A stretch of 64,000 nucleotides of DNA from Flavobacterium odoriferum (GCF_025499515.1 NZ_JAMKFA010000001.1:248001-312000), one strand, 5' to 3'; counted from the first letter of the stretch, positions 1 through 9,917 are shown. Made by a program: numbers and translations. Notes: generated from the sequence alone by a model not told the origin.

Positions 1-1267
1 ACAGATAGCGTACATTAGAGAAAACAAAGATGAAGTAGTAAAACGATTGGCTAAGAAAAACTTAGATGCTAAAAATGAAATTGAAGAAGTAATTGCATTA
101 GACGAAAAAAGAAGAGCAACTCAAGCAGAATTAGACACTATTAAATCTGAATCGAATAAGCTATCCAAAGATATTGGCGATTTAATGAAAAATGGTGAAA
201 AAGCAAAAGCTGAAATCTTAAAAGAAAAATCAGTTCAACTTCGTGATAAAGACAAAGAGCTTACTGAAGTATTGAATGGTTTTGCCTCAAAATTACAAGA
301 AGAATTATACAAATTACCCAATTTACCAGCAGACATCGTTCCAGAAGGAAAAACTCCTGAGGAAAACCTAAACGTTTTTCAAGAAGGCGACATTCCTAAA
401 TTACACGAAGGCGCTTTGCCTCACTGGGAATTAGCAAAAAAATACGATTTAATTGATTTCGAATTAGGTGTTAAAATCACAGGAGCAGGTTTCCCAGTTT
501 ATAAAGGAAAATGTGCCAAATTACAGCGTGCTTTGATCACTTATTTCTTAGACAAAAATACAGATGCGGGTTACTTGGAATACCAAGTGCCGCACTTAGT
601 AAACGAAGCTTCTGGTTTTGGAACAGGGCAATTACCAGATAAAGAAGGTCAAATGTACCATGTAGGTGTTGATGATTTATATTTAATTCCAACAGCAGAA
701 GTTCCAGTAACCAATATTTTTAGAGATGTTTTATTAAACGAAAATGATTTACCTGTGCTTTGTACAGGATATACACCTTGTTTCCGTCGTGAAGCAGGTT
801 CGTATGGTGCTCACGTTCGTGGTTTAAATCGTTTACACCAATTTGATAAAGTTGAAATCGTTCGTATTGAACATCCTGATAATTCATACCAAGCATTAGA
901 CGGAATGGTGGAACACGTGAAAGAAATTTTACAAGAATTAAAATTACCATACAGAATTTTACGTTTATGTGGTGGTGATATGAGTTTTGCTTCTGCTTTA
1001 ACGTATGATTTTGAAGTGTATTCAACTGCGCAAGAGCGTTGGTTAGAAATTAGTTCGGTTTCTAACTTTGAAACGTTTCAAGCAAATCGTTTAAAATTAC
1101 GTTTCAAAGACAAAGAAGGTAAAAACCAATTAGCACACACGTTGAACGGAAGTTCATTGGCTTTACCAAGAGTATTGGCTGGAATTTTAGAAAACTATCA
1201 AACGCCTGAAGGTATCGTAGTTCCTGAAGTTTTAAGAAAATACACTGGATTTGATATTATCAACTAA
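1..1267 (+). CDS. serS: Seryl-tRNA synthetase, 5' end cut by window edge
   Basis: Charges tRNA-Ser with serine in the cytoplasm. The reading frame is open from base 2 (Gln-Ile-Ala-Tyr-Ile-Arg), matching the usual SerRS N-terminus Met-Leu-Gln-Ile-Ala. The true ATG therefore lies about 5 bases upstream of the window, and the TTG at 47 is an internal Leu codon. The inferred full length is 423 residues, normal for the family. The N-terminal third is the charged coiled-coil arm that binds the tRNA long variable arm. The class II core shows motif 2 (CFRREAGSYGAH) and motif 3 (GSSLALPRVLAGILENYQ). A hairpin follows the stop. Identification is secure; only the first two residues are inferred. Confidence 0.97.
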   Translation, partial: QIAYIRENKDEVVKRLAKKNLDAKNEIEEVIALDEKRRATQAELDTIKSESNKLSKDIGDLMKNGEKAKAEILKEKSVQLRDKDKELTEVLNGFASKLQEELYKLPNLPADIVPEGKTPEENLNVFQEGDIPKLHEGALPHWELAKKYDLIDFELGVKITGAGFPVYKGKCAKLQRALITYFLDKNTDAGYLEYQVPHLVNEASGFGTGQLPDKEGQMYHVGVDDLYLIPTAEVPVTNIFRDVLLNENDLPVLCTGYTPCFRREAGSYGAHVRGLNRLHQFDKVEIVRIEHPDNSYQALDGMVEHVKEILQELKLPYRILRLCGGDMSFASALTYDFEVYSTAQERWLEISSVSNFETFQANRLKLRFKDKEGKNQLAHTLNGSSLALPRVLAGILENYQTPEGIVVPEVLRKYTGFDIIN

Positions 1268-1282
1268 ACGTTAATCTTTATA

Positions 1283-1332
1283 AAATAATGTACTAATTTG
1301 ACACTAAAAAGTGTTACTTTAGTACATTATTT
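1283..1332 (+). terminator. Terminator-like hairpin after serS
   Basis: A perfect 14-bp inverted repeat (1283-1296 with 1319-1332) encloses a smaller ACAC/GTGT stem with loop TAAAAA (1301-1314). It fills the gap between serS and the TPR gene. There is no strong U tract, only TTGTTTTATTT after the right arm, so attenuation or mRNA processing remains possible. Confidence 0.5.
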
Positions 1333-1341
1333 GTTTTATTT

Positions 1342-3123
1342 ATGTTGCAAAAAATTGTTTTTATTGTTCTCTTTATGACTTCGTTTTGGGTTTCGGCACA
1401 AAACGAGCAATTGGCCCTACAATATTTTGATGATGGCGAATTTGAAAAAGCTTTAACCATTTTTGAAGAAAATTTACAAAAGCAACCTTCCAATTTTTTC
1501 TTTTTTCAAAAAACATTGGAGTGCTATCAACAATTAAAACAATACAATAAAGCCGAAGAAATTATTTTAAAAAGAAAAGAAAAATACAACCCTCCAATGT
1601 TAATTGTTGAACTGGGCTACAATTTTCAATTACAAAAAAAAGGTGACGAAGCAAAAAAACAATACAATTTAGTCATATTAGAAGTAGAAAAAGAACCAAA
1701 TTTCGCTTATCAAGTAGCTAATTCTTTTGAAAAGAAAGTCTTGTTAGATTGGGCAATAAAAACGTATGAAACCGCGCAAAAAGTAAATCCTAACTTAAAT
1801 TTTGATTACCAAACGGCTCTACTACAAGGACAATTAGGAAATTTGGATTTAATGTTAGAAAAATTGCTCGATTATGGTTACAAAAATCAAGAAAATACCG
1901 CATTAGTTCAAAATCAATTGAGTCGATATTTAATGGATGATACCGAAGGCACTTTTGCTGATGCCATCAAGAAAAGCTTACTTTTAAAAACACAAAAATC
2001 GCAAGATGTATATTGGAATCAATCGTTAAGTTGGTTATTTGTGCAGCAAAAAGAATATGGCAAAGCATTTGTTCAAGAAAAAGCAGTTTACAAACGAAAT
2101 CCTGAAAGTTTTTACAACATTGTAACGCTCGCTCGATTAGCTATCGAAGAAAAACAAAACGAAGATGCAACCACAATTCTAACTTTCGTTTTAGAAAATA
2201 CACAAGATTTGGAATTACAAATGCAAGCACATCATTTTCTACTTTCGATGGAAATTGAATCGGCTTTGCAAAAAGAATATGCTACAATCGATTTAAAACT
2301 GCAAGATTTACTAAAAAAATACGGAATTAGTCCGTATTCATTAGACTTACAAATTCTTTCAGCCCATTTTAAAACGTTTTATTTGAATCAATCAAAATTA
2401 GGAATCGAATTATTACAAAACGCCCTAAAATTGCCATTAAATCTGAGAGAACAAGCAGAAGTTAAAATGGAATTGGCTGATATTATGGTCTATGATGAAA
2501 AATTCAATCAAGCCATTTTATATTATGCACAAGTAGAAGACAACATGAAAAATGATGTTTTAGCACACGAAGCCAGCCTAAAATTAGCTAAAGCCAACTT
2601 CTATAAAAAAGATTTTGATTGGACTTTACAACAAGTAAAAAACCTCAAACAATCATCTAGTTTACTAATTGCAAATGATGCTGTTGAACTGTTTTTACTT
2701 ATTCAAGACAACTCTATTGAAGACAGTTTACGCGTGGCATTACAAGCTTACGCAAAAGCAGATTTACAATTGTACCAAAAGAAAAACGAAGAAGCGCTTC
2801 AATCATTTTTAACTATTTTAGAAAAACACAAAGGTGAAAGCATTGAAGACGAAACCTTGTTAAAAATAGCAGATATCTATTATCAAAAGAAAGATTATTT
2901 AAAAGCATTAAGCTATTATCAAAATATTTTAGACAATCATAAAGAAGAAATTTACATTGATGAAGCCTTATTCTTTTCGGCAGAAATTTACAGAAAACAT
3001 CTTTTAGACAACGAAAAAGCTAAACCTTTGTATGAAAAAATGGTTTTAGAACATCCAGACAGTTTGTATTATACCGAAAGTAGAAAACAATATCGAACTT
3101 TAAGAGGCGATACGACGATTTAG
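1342..3123 (+). CDS. Secreted/periplasmic TPR-repeat protein
   Basis: 593 residues with an N-terminal signal peptide of about 20 residues ending Val-Ser-Ala-Gln. The rest is almost entirely helical tetratricopeptide-type repeats. Clear units near the N-terminus carry ALQYFDDGEFEKALTIFEE, and units near residues 510-580 carry KKDYLKALSYYQNIL. TPR arrays are protein-interaction scaffolds; in this phylum such exported proteins often serve envelope assembly, but the partner cannot be read here. It heads a probable operon: the next gene (DUF4286) starts 29 bases downstream and rsmA and mgtE follow with 1-base spacing or overlap. No enzymatic motif is visible. Existence as a gene is certain, function unknown. 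Confidence 0.85.
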   Translation: MLQKIVFIVLFMTSFWVSAQNEQLALQYFDDGEFEKALTIFEENLQKQPSNFFFFQKTLECYQQLKQYNKAEEIILKRKEKYNPPMLIVELGYNFQLQKKGDEAKKQYNLVILEVEKEPNFAYQVANSFEKKVLLDWAIKTYETAQKVNPNLNFDYQTALLQGQLGNLDLMLEKLLDYGYKNQENTALVQNQLSRYLMDDTEGTFADAIKKSLLLKTQKSQDVYWNQSLSWLFVQQKEYGKAFVQEKAVYKRNPESFYNIVTLARLAIEEKQNEDATTILTFVLENTQDLELQMQAHHFLLSMEIESALQKEYATIDLKLQDLLKKYGISPYSLDLQILSAHFKTFYLNQSKLGIELLQNALKLPLNLREQAEVKMELADIMVYDEKFNQAILYYAQVEDNMKNDVLAHEASLKLAKANFYKKDFDWTLQQVKNLKQSSSLLIANDAVELFLLIQDNSIEDSLRVALQAYAKADLQLYQKKNEEALQSFLTILEKHKGESIEDETLLKIADIYYQKKDYLKALSYYQNILDNHKEEIYIDEALFFSAEIYRKHLLDNEKAKPLYEKMVLEHPDSLYYTESRKQYRTLRGDTTI

Positions 3124-3152
3124 AGAAAAGAAGAAACGATTAAACAAGAATA

Positions 3153-3479
3153 ATGATTATATATAACGTAACAGTAAACGTAGACGAAAGCATTCACAAC
3201 GATTGGTTAAAATGGATGCAAAATAAACATATTAACGATGTTCTAGCAACAGGTTTATTTACCAATGCTAAAATGGTTCGAGTAGTGGTGGAAGAAGAAA
3301 TGGGTGGCACAACTTATGCTGTGCAATATTTCACTGATTCCAGAGCAAAGTTAGAAGACTATTACCAAAATCATGCACCAAGATTACGCCAAGAAGGGCT
3401 ACATCTTTTTGCAGATAAAATGCTAGCTTTTAGGACTGAGTTGGAAGTAATGGGAGAATTCTACGGAGAAACAAATTAA
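3153..3479 (+). CDS. DUF4286 family protein
   Basis: 108-residue soluble protein without signal peptide or membrane segment. It matches the DUF4286 pattern: N-terminal strand [11 protein letters not shown], a Trp-Leu-Lys-Trp-Met segment, and a C-terminal region with [11 protein letters not shown] and a Tyr-Tyr-Gln-Asn-His-Ala-Pro-Arg-Leu motif. The layout resembles small dimeric ferredoxin-like (ABM/antibiotic-monooxygenase-like) folds, but no function is established. Its stop lies one base before the rsmA start, so it is almost certainly co-translated with the rRNA methyltransferase. This genomic pairing is its only functional hint. Confidence 0.85.
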   Translation: MIIYNVTVNVDESIHNDWLKWMQNKHINDVLATGLFTNAKMVRVVVEEEMGGTTYAVQYFTDSRAKLEDYYQNHAPRLRQEGLHLFADKMLAFRTELEVMGEFYGETN

Positions 3480-3480
3480 A

Positions 3481-4260
3481 ATGGAAAAAGTAAGCGCAAA
3501 AAAACACTTAGGACAACATTTCCTAAAAGACGAAAGTATCGCAAAAGATATTGCCGATACACTTTCGCTGGAAGGCTATTCAAAAATTTTGGAAATTGGT
3601 CCAGGAATGGGTATTTTAACCAAATATTTATTAGACAAACCAACCGAAACCTTTGTAATTGAAATCGACAAAGAATCAGTGGAATATTTGGGTGTTCACT
3701 TTCCAAAATTAGAAAATCATATCATCTCGAAAGATTTTTTAAAATACAATTTAAACGAGGTTTTTAATAACGAACCTTTTGCAATCATTGGAAATTTCCC
3801 GTACAATATTTCAACACAGATTGTATTCAAAACCTTGGAAATGCGCGATCAAATTCCGGAATTTGCAGGTATGTTTCAGAAAGAAGTTGCCCAACGTATT
3901 TGCGAAAAAAAAGGAAGTAAAGTCTACGGGATTTTGTCGGTTTTAACACAAGCCTTTTATGAAGCAGAATATTTGTTTACGGTTCCACCCAATGTTTTTA
4001 ATCCACCACCAAAAGTAGATTCAGGTGTATTACGATTAAGAAGAAAAGCAGATTATTCATTACCATGTGATGAAAAAATGTTCTTTAGAGTAGTAAAAAC
4101 TGCCTTTCAACAGAGAAGAAAAACATTGCGAAATAGTTTAAAAACATTCAATTTTTCTGATAATTTAAAATTAGACACTATCTTTGACCTCCGTCCGGAG
4201 CAATTAACGGTGGAACAATTTATAGATATTACCCAAAAAATAGCAGCCGATGGAGTTTAA
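3481..4260 (+). CDS. rsmA: 16S rRNA (adenine1518/1519-N6)-dimethyltransferase
   Basis: Dimethylates two adjacent adenosines in the 3'-terminal hairpin of 16S rRNA using SAM, late in 30S assembly (KsgA). The 259-residue length is normal. Visible are the N-terminal [11 protein letters not shown] signature, the SAM-binding motif EIGPGMG (from residue 39) and the catalytic NFPY motif at residues 105-108, a usual variant of NLPY. The C-terminal region carries [11 protein letters not shown], typical for the family. The last 11 bases overlap mgtE in another frame, so translational coupling to the magnesium transporter is likely. Confidence 0.97.
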   Translation: MEKVSAKKHLGQHFLKDESIAKDIADTLSLEGYSKILEIGPGMGILTKYLLDKPTETFVIEIDKESVEYLGVHFPKLENHIISKDFLKYNLNEVFNNEPFAIIGNFPYNISTQIVFKTLEMRDQIPEFAGMFQKEVAQRICEKKGSKVYGILSVLTQAFYEAEYLFTVPPNVFNPPPKVDSGVLRLRRKADYSLPCDEKMFFRVVKTAFQQRRKTLRNSLKTFNFSDNLKLDTIFDLRPEQLTVEQFIDITQKIAADGV

Positions 4261-5602
4261 AATCAGCAGAGAGTTTCTAACTGAAATAGAACAACTTATA
4301 AGTGAAAACAAGTCGCAAGAATTACTTTTGCTTCTTGAAGATATTCACTTTGCTGATATTGCCGAAATCATGGAAGAACTCGATGATTACGGCGCTTCTT
4401 ATATTTTCAACACCTTAGATTCTGAAAAAACAGCTGAAATTCTTCTAGAATTAGATGAAGAAGTTCGTGAAAAAATCTTGCGCGGTTTATCTCCAAAAGA
4501 AATTGCTGAAGAGCTTGACGAATTAAGCACAGATGACGCAGCCGACATTATTGCCGAGTTACCGCAACATAAAAAAGAGCAAGTAATTTCGGAATTAGAA
4601 GACGTTGAACACGCCAAAGACATTGTAGATTTATTACGCTACGATGAAGACTCTGCCGGTGGTTTAATGGGAAAAGAGTTAGTGAAAGTCAACGAAAACT
4701 GGAATGTTTTAACTTGCGTAAAAGAAATGCGCGCACAAGCCGAAAACGTTTCAAGAGTGCATTCCATTTATGTGGTTGATGACGAAGAACGATTAAAAGG
4801 CCGTTTATCATTAAAAGATTTATTGACAACCTCAACAAAAACGCCTATTAGTGATGTTTACATCAAAAAAGTAGATTACGTAAAAGTAGACACAAAAGAT
4901 GTTGAAGTTGCCCGAATTATGCAAAAATACGACTTGGAAGCCATTCCAGTTGTAGATGAATTAGGTCGTTTAGTTGGTCGCATTACCATTGACGATATTA
5001 TCGATGTCATCAAAGAAGAAGCCGACAAAGATTACCAGTTAGCAGCGGGTATCTCGCAAGACGTTGAAGCCGACGATAGCGTTTTGGAACTTACAAAAGC
5101 GCGATTACCTTGGTTGGTTTTAGCTTTATTTGGTGGATTCATTTCAGTACATGTTTTAGGGATTTTCGAACCGGTAATGGACTTACATCGCGAATTATTT
5201 TTCTTTACGCCACTAATTGCCGCAATGGCAGGAAATGTGGGCGTTCAATCTTCTGCGATTATTGTACAAGGTTTGGCTAACAATACTATTATTGGTCCGA
5301 TTGTGGAACGATTATTAAAAGAACTTTCTTTGAGTTTATTAAACGGAATTATCCTTTCTGTAATTTTATTAGTAGGTAGCTATTTCTTATTGGGCTACGA
5401 AATTCATGTGGGTTATACCGTTTCAATTGCTTTACTTTCGGTAATTATTATGGCGTCTTTAATTGGGACTTTTATCCCAATTATCTTAAACAAATATGGA
5501 GTTGACCCCGCGTTAGCAACAGGTCCATTCATCACTACAAGTAACGATATCTTAGGAATTTTAACCTATTTTACGATTGCTAAAATTATTTTAGGAATTT
5601 AA
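4250..5602 (+). CDS. mgtE: Magnesium transporter MgtE
   Basis: Inner-membrane Mg2+ channel. The 450 residues fall into the canonical order: an acidic MgtE N domain (about 15-130) with repeated [17 protein letters not shown] helices, two CBS domains (about 135-255, including [22 protein letters not shown]) that sense Mg2+, and a C-terminal five-helix pore domain from about residue 285. That last part includes the conserved [16 protein letters not shown] loop and the [14 protein letters not shown] segment. The ATG at 4250 lies inside the rsmA end (11-base overlap). No M-box riboswitch is visible upstream; expression should come from the operon promoter. Gating by the CBS domains is known for the family. 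Confidence 0.96.
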   Translation: MEFKISREFLTEIEQLISENKSQELLLLLEDIHFADIAEIMEELDDYGASYIFNTLDSEKTAEILLELDEEVREKILRGLSPKEIAEELDELSTDDAADIIAELPQHKKEQVISELEDVEHAKDIVDLLRYDEDSAGGLMGKELVKVNENWNVLTCVKEMRAQAENVSRVHSIYVVDDEERLKGRLSLKDLLTTSTKTPISDVYIKKVDYVKVDTKDVEVARIMQKYDLEAIPVVDELGRLVGRITIDDIIDVIKEEADKDYQLAAGISQDVEADDSVLELTKARLPWLVLALFGGFISVHVLGIFEPVMDLHRELFFFTPLIAAMAGNVGVQSSAIIVQGLANNTIIGPIVERLLKELSLSLLNGIILSVILLVGSYFLLGYEIHVGYTVSIALLSVIIMASLIGTFIPIILNKYGVDPALATGPFITTSNDILGILTYFTIAKIILGI

Positions 5603-5669
5603 TTTCACTCACTTTCCAACCTTTTACATTTTATTTCACTCTATACTAGAAACACTAAAGTTTATAGAG

Positions 5670-7277
5670 ATGAAAAAAATACTTCTGATTACATTATTAT
5701 GTTTTTCGACAATCACATTTGCTCAAAAACCAATTTTTACAACCGCTAAAATTAAAAGTGCAACCGTTTATAGCAATTCAGCTGAATTATTACAATCAGC
5801 TTTCGTAACACTCCCTTCCGGAACTAGTGAGATTGTTATTAAAAATGTTGCTGATTATGTAAATGAGAATACCATTCAAATTGGTGCTCCGTCTAATGTT
5901 ACAGTTTTATCGGTTCAGTTTACACGCAATTTTATTTCGGAATATGAAATTGATGAAAGCAATCCGATGATTAAAAGAGTTCGTGATAGTATTATGCTTA
6001 TCGAAAAAGAAATGGGAAAAATTGCCAATGAAAAAGTATCCTATTCCAAAACGATTGATTTATTAGATAAAAATCAAAATGTTGCTGGGCAAAATTCAGG
6101 TTTAAATGTATCTGAGTTAATCAAATTAGTGGATTATTACAGAGCTAAACGAAACGAGTTAAGTAATTTGGTTGATGTTCTTATCGAAAAGGAAAACAAG
6201 TTAAAAGACAAACTATCAAAACTGAATTCTAAATTAGAATTGAATACTCAAAAACAAGAAAAATCTTCGCAAGGTAAATTAGTGCTACAAGTTATGACTG
6301 ATGTTGCAAGTTCAGTTAATTTAGATATCAATTACCTTACAAACAACGCTTCGTGGTCACCATTTTACGATTTACGTGCCGACAACATCAACTCGCCAAT
6401 CAACTTAATGTACAAAGCAAAAGTGGCACAAAACACAGGAATTGATTGGAAAAAAGTAAAACTAACACTTTCAAGTGGTAATCCAAATCAAAATAACACT
6501 GCCCCAATTTTACAAGCTTGGTTTTTGAGATATGGTTATCCAAGAACATATGGTTATGATAATAGCAACGTAAAACTAAATACGGTTGTGGTGTCTGGTT
6601 ATATGAAAAAAGATAAAGCAGAATTGGATGAATCTTCTATTTCAAATTACACAACAATTAATGAAAACCAATTAAATATTTCTTTTGATATAGATATTCC
6701 ATATGACATTTTATCCAATGGAAAAGCACATAGTGTTGCCTTGAAAGATTTAAAATTACCAGCAACTTACAAATATTACGCCGTTCCAAAAGCAGAAAAA
6801 GAAGCCTTCTTATTAGCTGAAATTAGTGAGTATTCTAAATTCAATTTGTTACCTGGAGAAGCCAATATTATTTTCGAAGGTATGTATGTAGGCAAAACCA
6901 TGATCAATCCAAATCAAACTTCAGATACATTGAATTTGAGTATGGGAAGAGATAAAAAAATTGCCATCAAACGAGAAAAAATTGCGGATAAATCGGGAAC
7001 TAAATTCTTGTCGGGATATAAAGAACAAACTTTTACTTACGATATCACCGTAAAAAACAACAAAAAAGAAGCAATTGAAATGTTGTTGAAAGATCAATAT
7101 CCAATTAGCACCGATAAAGAAATTACCATCGAACTGTTAGACAACGGAAAAGCAAAAGTGAACACAGAAACCGGAATTCTAACTTGGGATGTGAAACTCA
7201 ACGCTGGAGAAACTAAGAAATTCAGAATCAGTTATAAGGTCAAATATCCAAAGGATAAGTTTATAGATAATTTGTAA
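5670..7277 (+). CDS. DUF4139/DUF4140 (MuiA-like) exported protein
   Basis: 535 residues with a signal peptide (cut after about residue 19, TFAQ). Residues about 25-125 match the DUF4140 N-terminal domain (KIKSATVYSNSAELLQ), followed by a coiled coil (about 100-200) and a DUF4139 beta-rich C-terminal domain (NNASWSPFYDLRAD, then VKLTLSSGNP near 260). The family is named after a mucoidy inhibitor; no reaction is known. Residues 305-311 read TVVVSGY followed by a Lys-rich run, unusually like the start of SusC-type TonB-receptor plugs. The gene is monocistronic: mgtE ends 67 bases upstream and a strong terminator follows. Confidence 0.85.
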   Translation: MKKILLITLLCFSTITFAQKPIFTTAKIKSATVYSNSAELLQSAFVTLPSGTSEIVIKNVADYVNENTIQIGAPSNVTVLSVQFTRNFISEYEIDESNPMIKRVRDSIMLIEKEMGKIANEKVSYSKTIDLLDKNQNVAGQNSGLNVSELIKLVDYYRAKRNELSNLVDVLIEKENKLKDKLSKLNSKLELNTQKQEKSSQGKLVLQVMTDVASSVNLDINYLTNNASWSPFYDLRADNINSPINLMYKAKVAQNTGIDWKKVKLTLSSGNPNQNNTAPILQAWFLRYGYPRTYGYDNSNVKLNTVVVSGYMKKDKAELDESSISNYTTINENQLNISFDIDIPYDILSNGKAHSVALKDLKLPATYKYYAVPKAEKEAFLLAEISEYSKFNLLPGEANIIFEGMYVGKTMINPNQTSDTLNLSMGRDKKIAIKREKIADKSGTKFLSGYKEQTFTYDITVKNNKKEAIEMLLKDQYPISTDKEITIELLDNGKAKVNTETGILTWDVKLNAGETKKFRISYKVKYPKDKFIDNL

Positions 7278-7296
7278 TCACTAACCCTAGTGAATA

Positions 7297-7333
7297 AAAG
7301 CGTAAAGAGTGTAAAAATTCTTTGCGCTTTTTT
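7297..7333 (+). terminator. Rho-independent terminator after the DUF4139 gene
   Basis: A 12-bp stem with one G-T wobble (7297-7308 with 7319-7330) and a 10-base loop is followed by a T run at 7328-7333. It stands 20 bases after the stop, a classical intrinsic terminator. Confidence 0.85.
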
Positions 7334-7411
7334 ATGTTACAAATGTAAATTACTGAAAATGAATTGTTTTAAAAAAAATTTCTTAAATTTAGAAACTCAA
7401 AACTACCAATT

Positions 7412-8788
7412 ATGAAAACAATACTACTTTTTAGTTTAACAATGATGTCATTTTTTGGACAGTCACAAACCATCACTTTACAGTCATTTGCAACTGGTTT
7501 TGATAGCCCAGTTGAAATTACAAACGCTGGAGATTCACGCTTATTTGTTGTTCAAAAAGGAGGATTAATTAGAATATTAAATTCCAATGGATCCATAAAT
7601 ACAACTCCATTTTTAAACCTTTCTACCCTAATTTCTTCAGATGGTGAACGCGGATTACTAGGTTTAGCTTTTCATCCAAACTATGCTGCAAATGGATATT
7701 TCTTTGTCAATTATACCAATACTTCTGGAAATACAGTTATTGCAAGATATTCTGTAAATTCAGGAAACCCAGATATTGCCAACATCACAGGAACAATTTT
7801 AATGACAATATCACAACCTTATACCAATCACAATGGCGGAAGTATAAAATTTGGCGCTGATGGCTATCTATACATAGGCATGGGAGATGGTGGAAGTGGA
7901 GGTGATCCTGGAAATAGAGCTCAAAACATCAATGAAAATTTAGGTAAAATGTTACGCATTGATGTCAATTCTACTATATCGCCATTTTATACAAGTCCAG
8001 CAACAAATCCATATGTTGGAGTGGCTGGTAACGATGAAATTTGGGCAATAGGATTAAGAAACCCATGGAAATTTTCATTCAACAGATTAAATGGCGATTT
8101 ATGGATTGCCGATGTAGGTCAAGGTGCCATTGAAGAAATTAATAAAATTGTAAACCCATTACCAAACACTGGAATTAATTTTGGTTGGAGATGTTACGAA
8201 GGAAATTCAACTTATAATACTTCAGGTTGTGCGCCTTCAAGCACTATGACGTTTCCGTTTGCTCAATATGCTCGTTCTGGCGGAGCTTGTTCGGTAACTG
8301 GTGGTTATTTTTATACAGGTTCAACTTATCCAAATTTCCAAAATCATTATTTTTTTACTGATTATTGTGATGATAAAATTAGAATGGTTAATAGTGCTGG
8401 AGTCATAACAACTACAACTTCGTTTTCTGGAAATAACTTTGTTACTTTTGGTGAAGATATGAATGGTGAATTATACATTGCAGGAATTTCTTCGGGAACA
8501 ATTTATAAAATAATCGATTCATCTTTAAGTAGTTCTGATTTTGAAAACAACGGTTTTTCATTGTATCCAAATCCTGCTAAAGAATCGTTTACTATAAAGA
8601 GTTCAACGTCTAATTTTGCCACTAAAATTGATGTTATTGACTTAACCGGAAAATTACTTTTTACTAAAGAATTAAGTTCAATTCCTGAAAACACTATTGC
8701 TACATCACCATTATCAAAAGGAATTTACTTAATTTCTGTTGAAACCACTAATGGAACCAATTACACAACAAAATTAATTGTTGAATAA
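7412..8788 (+). CDS. PQQ-type glucose/sorbosone dehydrogenase-like protein with T9SS sorting domain
   Basis: 458 residues: signal peptide (about 1-18), a six-bladed beta-propeller of the glucose/sorbosone dehydrogenase (GSDH) family (about 25-375), and a C-terminal type IX secretion type-A sorting domain (about 385-458: SLYPNPAKESF, a DLTGKLLF strand, GIYLISVE). GSDH signatures seen are GERGLLGLAFHPNY, GGSIKFGADGYLYIGMGDGG, WAIGLRNPWKFSF and NFGWRCYEG. Soluble members oxidise aldoses with PQQ, but the substrate here is not predictable. It should cross the outer membrane by T9SS and be cell-surface attached or released. Monocistronic between a terminator and a convergent gene 5 bases away. Confidence 0.92.
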   Translation: MKTILLFSLTMMSFFGQSQTITLQSFATGFDSPVEITNAGDSRLFVVQKGGLIRILNSNGSINTTPFLNLSTLISSDGERGLLGLAFHPNYAANGYFFVNYTNTSGNTVIARYSVNSGNPDIANITGTILMTISQPYTNHNGGSIKFGADGYLYIGMGDGGSGGDPGNRAQNINENLGKMLRIDVNSTISPFYTSPATNPYVGVAGNDEIWAIGLRNPWKFSFNRLNGDLWIADVGQGAIEEINKIVNPLPNTGINFGWRCYEGNSTYNTSGCAPSSTMTFPFAQYARSGGACSVTGGYFYTGSTYPNFQNHYFFTDYCDDKIRMVNSAGVITTTTSFSGNNFVTFGEDMNGELYIAGISSGTIYKIIDSSLSSSDFENNGFSLYPNPAKESFTIKSSTSNFATKIDVIDLTGKLLFTKELSSIPENTIATSPLSKGIYLISVETTNGTNYTTKLIVE

Positions 8789-8793
8789 CTAAT

Positions 8794-9834
8794 TTAAGGC
8801 GCCGGATTCGGAATTAATTCCTGTATTTTCTCTATTTCAGCTACAATTTCGTCTAATAAAATTGTGTCAAAAGCCTGAATGTTTTCTTGCAATTGTTCCA
8901 TAGTTGTAGCGCCAATAATAGTTGAAGTCACAAATTTTTGGCGATGCACAAAAGCAATTGCCATTTGGGTTAATGTTAAACCGTTAGCTTCTGCTAATTC
9001 TTTGTATAATTTAGTTGCTTTGAAACAATTTTCATTGGTATAACGAACAAAATTTGGAAACAATTTCATGCGAGAATTTTCTGGATAACCGTTTAAATAT
9101 TTCCCAGATAAAAACCCGAAACCAAGTGGAGAATACGCTAATAATCCAACATTTTCACGCATTCCAATTTCAGACAAACCAACTTCATACAAACGATTCA
9201 ACAATGAAAATGGATTTTGAATCGTTGCAATTCTTGGTAAACCGTGTTTTTCACTTTCCATTAAAAAACGCATTACGCCCCACGGATTTTCATTTGAAAG
9301 TCCAATATGTTTAATTTTTCCTTCTTTAATTAATCCGTCGTAAACCGTTAGTACATCAAAAATATTATCTTGCCATTTTGGATCTAATTCTTGAACACCA
9401 CGTTTTTGAAACATATTCATGATGCGTTCAGGCCAATGCATTTGATATAAATCGATATAATCGGTTTGAAGGTTTTTTAAACTTAATTCTACCGCTTCGT
9501 GAATACTTTTCTTTGAAAAATCTAATGGCTGACGAATGTACTCCATTCCACGATTTGGCCCCGCAATTTTAGTAGCTAAAACCAGTTTTTCGCGTTCTGA
9601 AGCACCTATTTTCTTTATCCAAGTTCCGATGTGACGCTCAGTATTCCCAAAAATTTGAGCGTTTCCGCCAATAGGATACATTTCGGCAGTATCAATAAAA
9701 TTAATTCCTTTTTCAAGGGCATAATCTAATTGATTGTGCGATTCACTTTCGGTATTTTGATTCCCAAAAGTCATAGTTCCTAAACAGATTTTGCTGACTT
9801 TTAGTTCGGTATTGGGTAGTGTTGTGTAGTTCAT
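8794..9834 (-). CDS. Aldo/keto reductase, Tas-like
   Basis: 346-residue cytoplasmic NADP(H)-dependent oxidoreductase. The full-length similarity to the Tas subgroup is visible at once: LKVSKICLGTMTFGNQNTES, then INFIDTAEMYP and the insert before the Lys strand. The AKR tetrad is complete: Asp48, Tyr53, Lys89 and His133 (QMHWP). The physiological substrate is unknown. The open frame extends 9 codons upstream to 9861, but that ATG overlaps a TAACTTTG -7 element (9859-9866). The ATG at 9834, giving MNYTTLPNTELKVS, is the better start and matches family length. The stop lies 5 bases from the convergent dehydrogenase stop. Confidence 0.93.
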   Translation of the reverse strand: MNYTTLPNTELKVSKICLGTMTFGNQNTESESHNQLDYALEKGINFIDTAEMYPIGGNAQIFGNTERHIGTWIKKIGASEREKLVLATKIAGPNRGMEYIRQPLDFSKKSIHEAVELSLKNLQTDYIDLYQMHWPERIMNMFQKRGVQELDPKWQDNIFDVLTVYDGLIKEGKIKHIGLSNENPWGVMRFLMESEKHGLPRIATIQNPFSLLNRLYEVGLSEIGMRENVGLLAYSPLGFGFLSGKYLNGYPENSRMKLFPNFVRYTNENCFKATKLYKELAEANGLTLTQMAIAFVHRQKFVTSTIIGATTMEQLQENIQAFDTILLDEIVAEIEKIQELIPNPAP

Positions 9835-9858
9835 TTCAGAATTTGAAAATTTAAAGTC

Positions 9859-9866
9859 CAAAGTTA
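9859..9866 (-). promoter_or_regulatory. -7 promoter element of the aldo/keto reductase gene
   Basis: The minus strand reads TAACTTTG, a match to the Bacteroidota TAnnTTTG element, about 25 bases before the ATG at 9834. The spacing rules out the upstream ATG at 9861. No clear TTTG partner at the -33 position. Confidence 0.6.
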
Positions 9867-9883
9867 CAAAGTTTCACCCAAAG

Positions 9884-9917
9884 AAAAAGGCTTGAATTTG
9901 AAACTCAAGCCTTTTTT
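9884..9917 (-). terminator. Intrinsic terminator of the OmpA-like gene
   Basis: A 12-bp perfect stem (9884-9895 with 9905-9916), 9-base loop and flanking A/T runs stand 20 bases past the minus-strand stop at 9937. The stem core is GGCTTGA/TCAAGCC. It is symmetric enough to work in both directions. Confidence 0.85.

Noticed and set aside
720..1025. Antisense frame in serS, and similar shadows throughout (e.g. 22 kb, 31 kb, 49-50 kb)
   Set aside because: All lie fully within well-identified genes on the opposite strand or another frame and have no recognisable protein features.
4250..5602. Mg2+-sensing leader (M-box or ykkC-like) for mgtE
   Set aside because: mgtE starts inside rsmA, leaving no leader space; the gene depends on the operon promoter.
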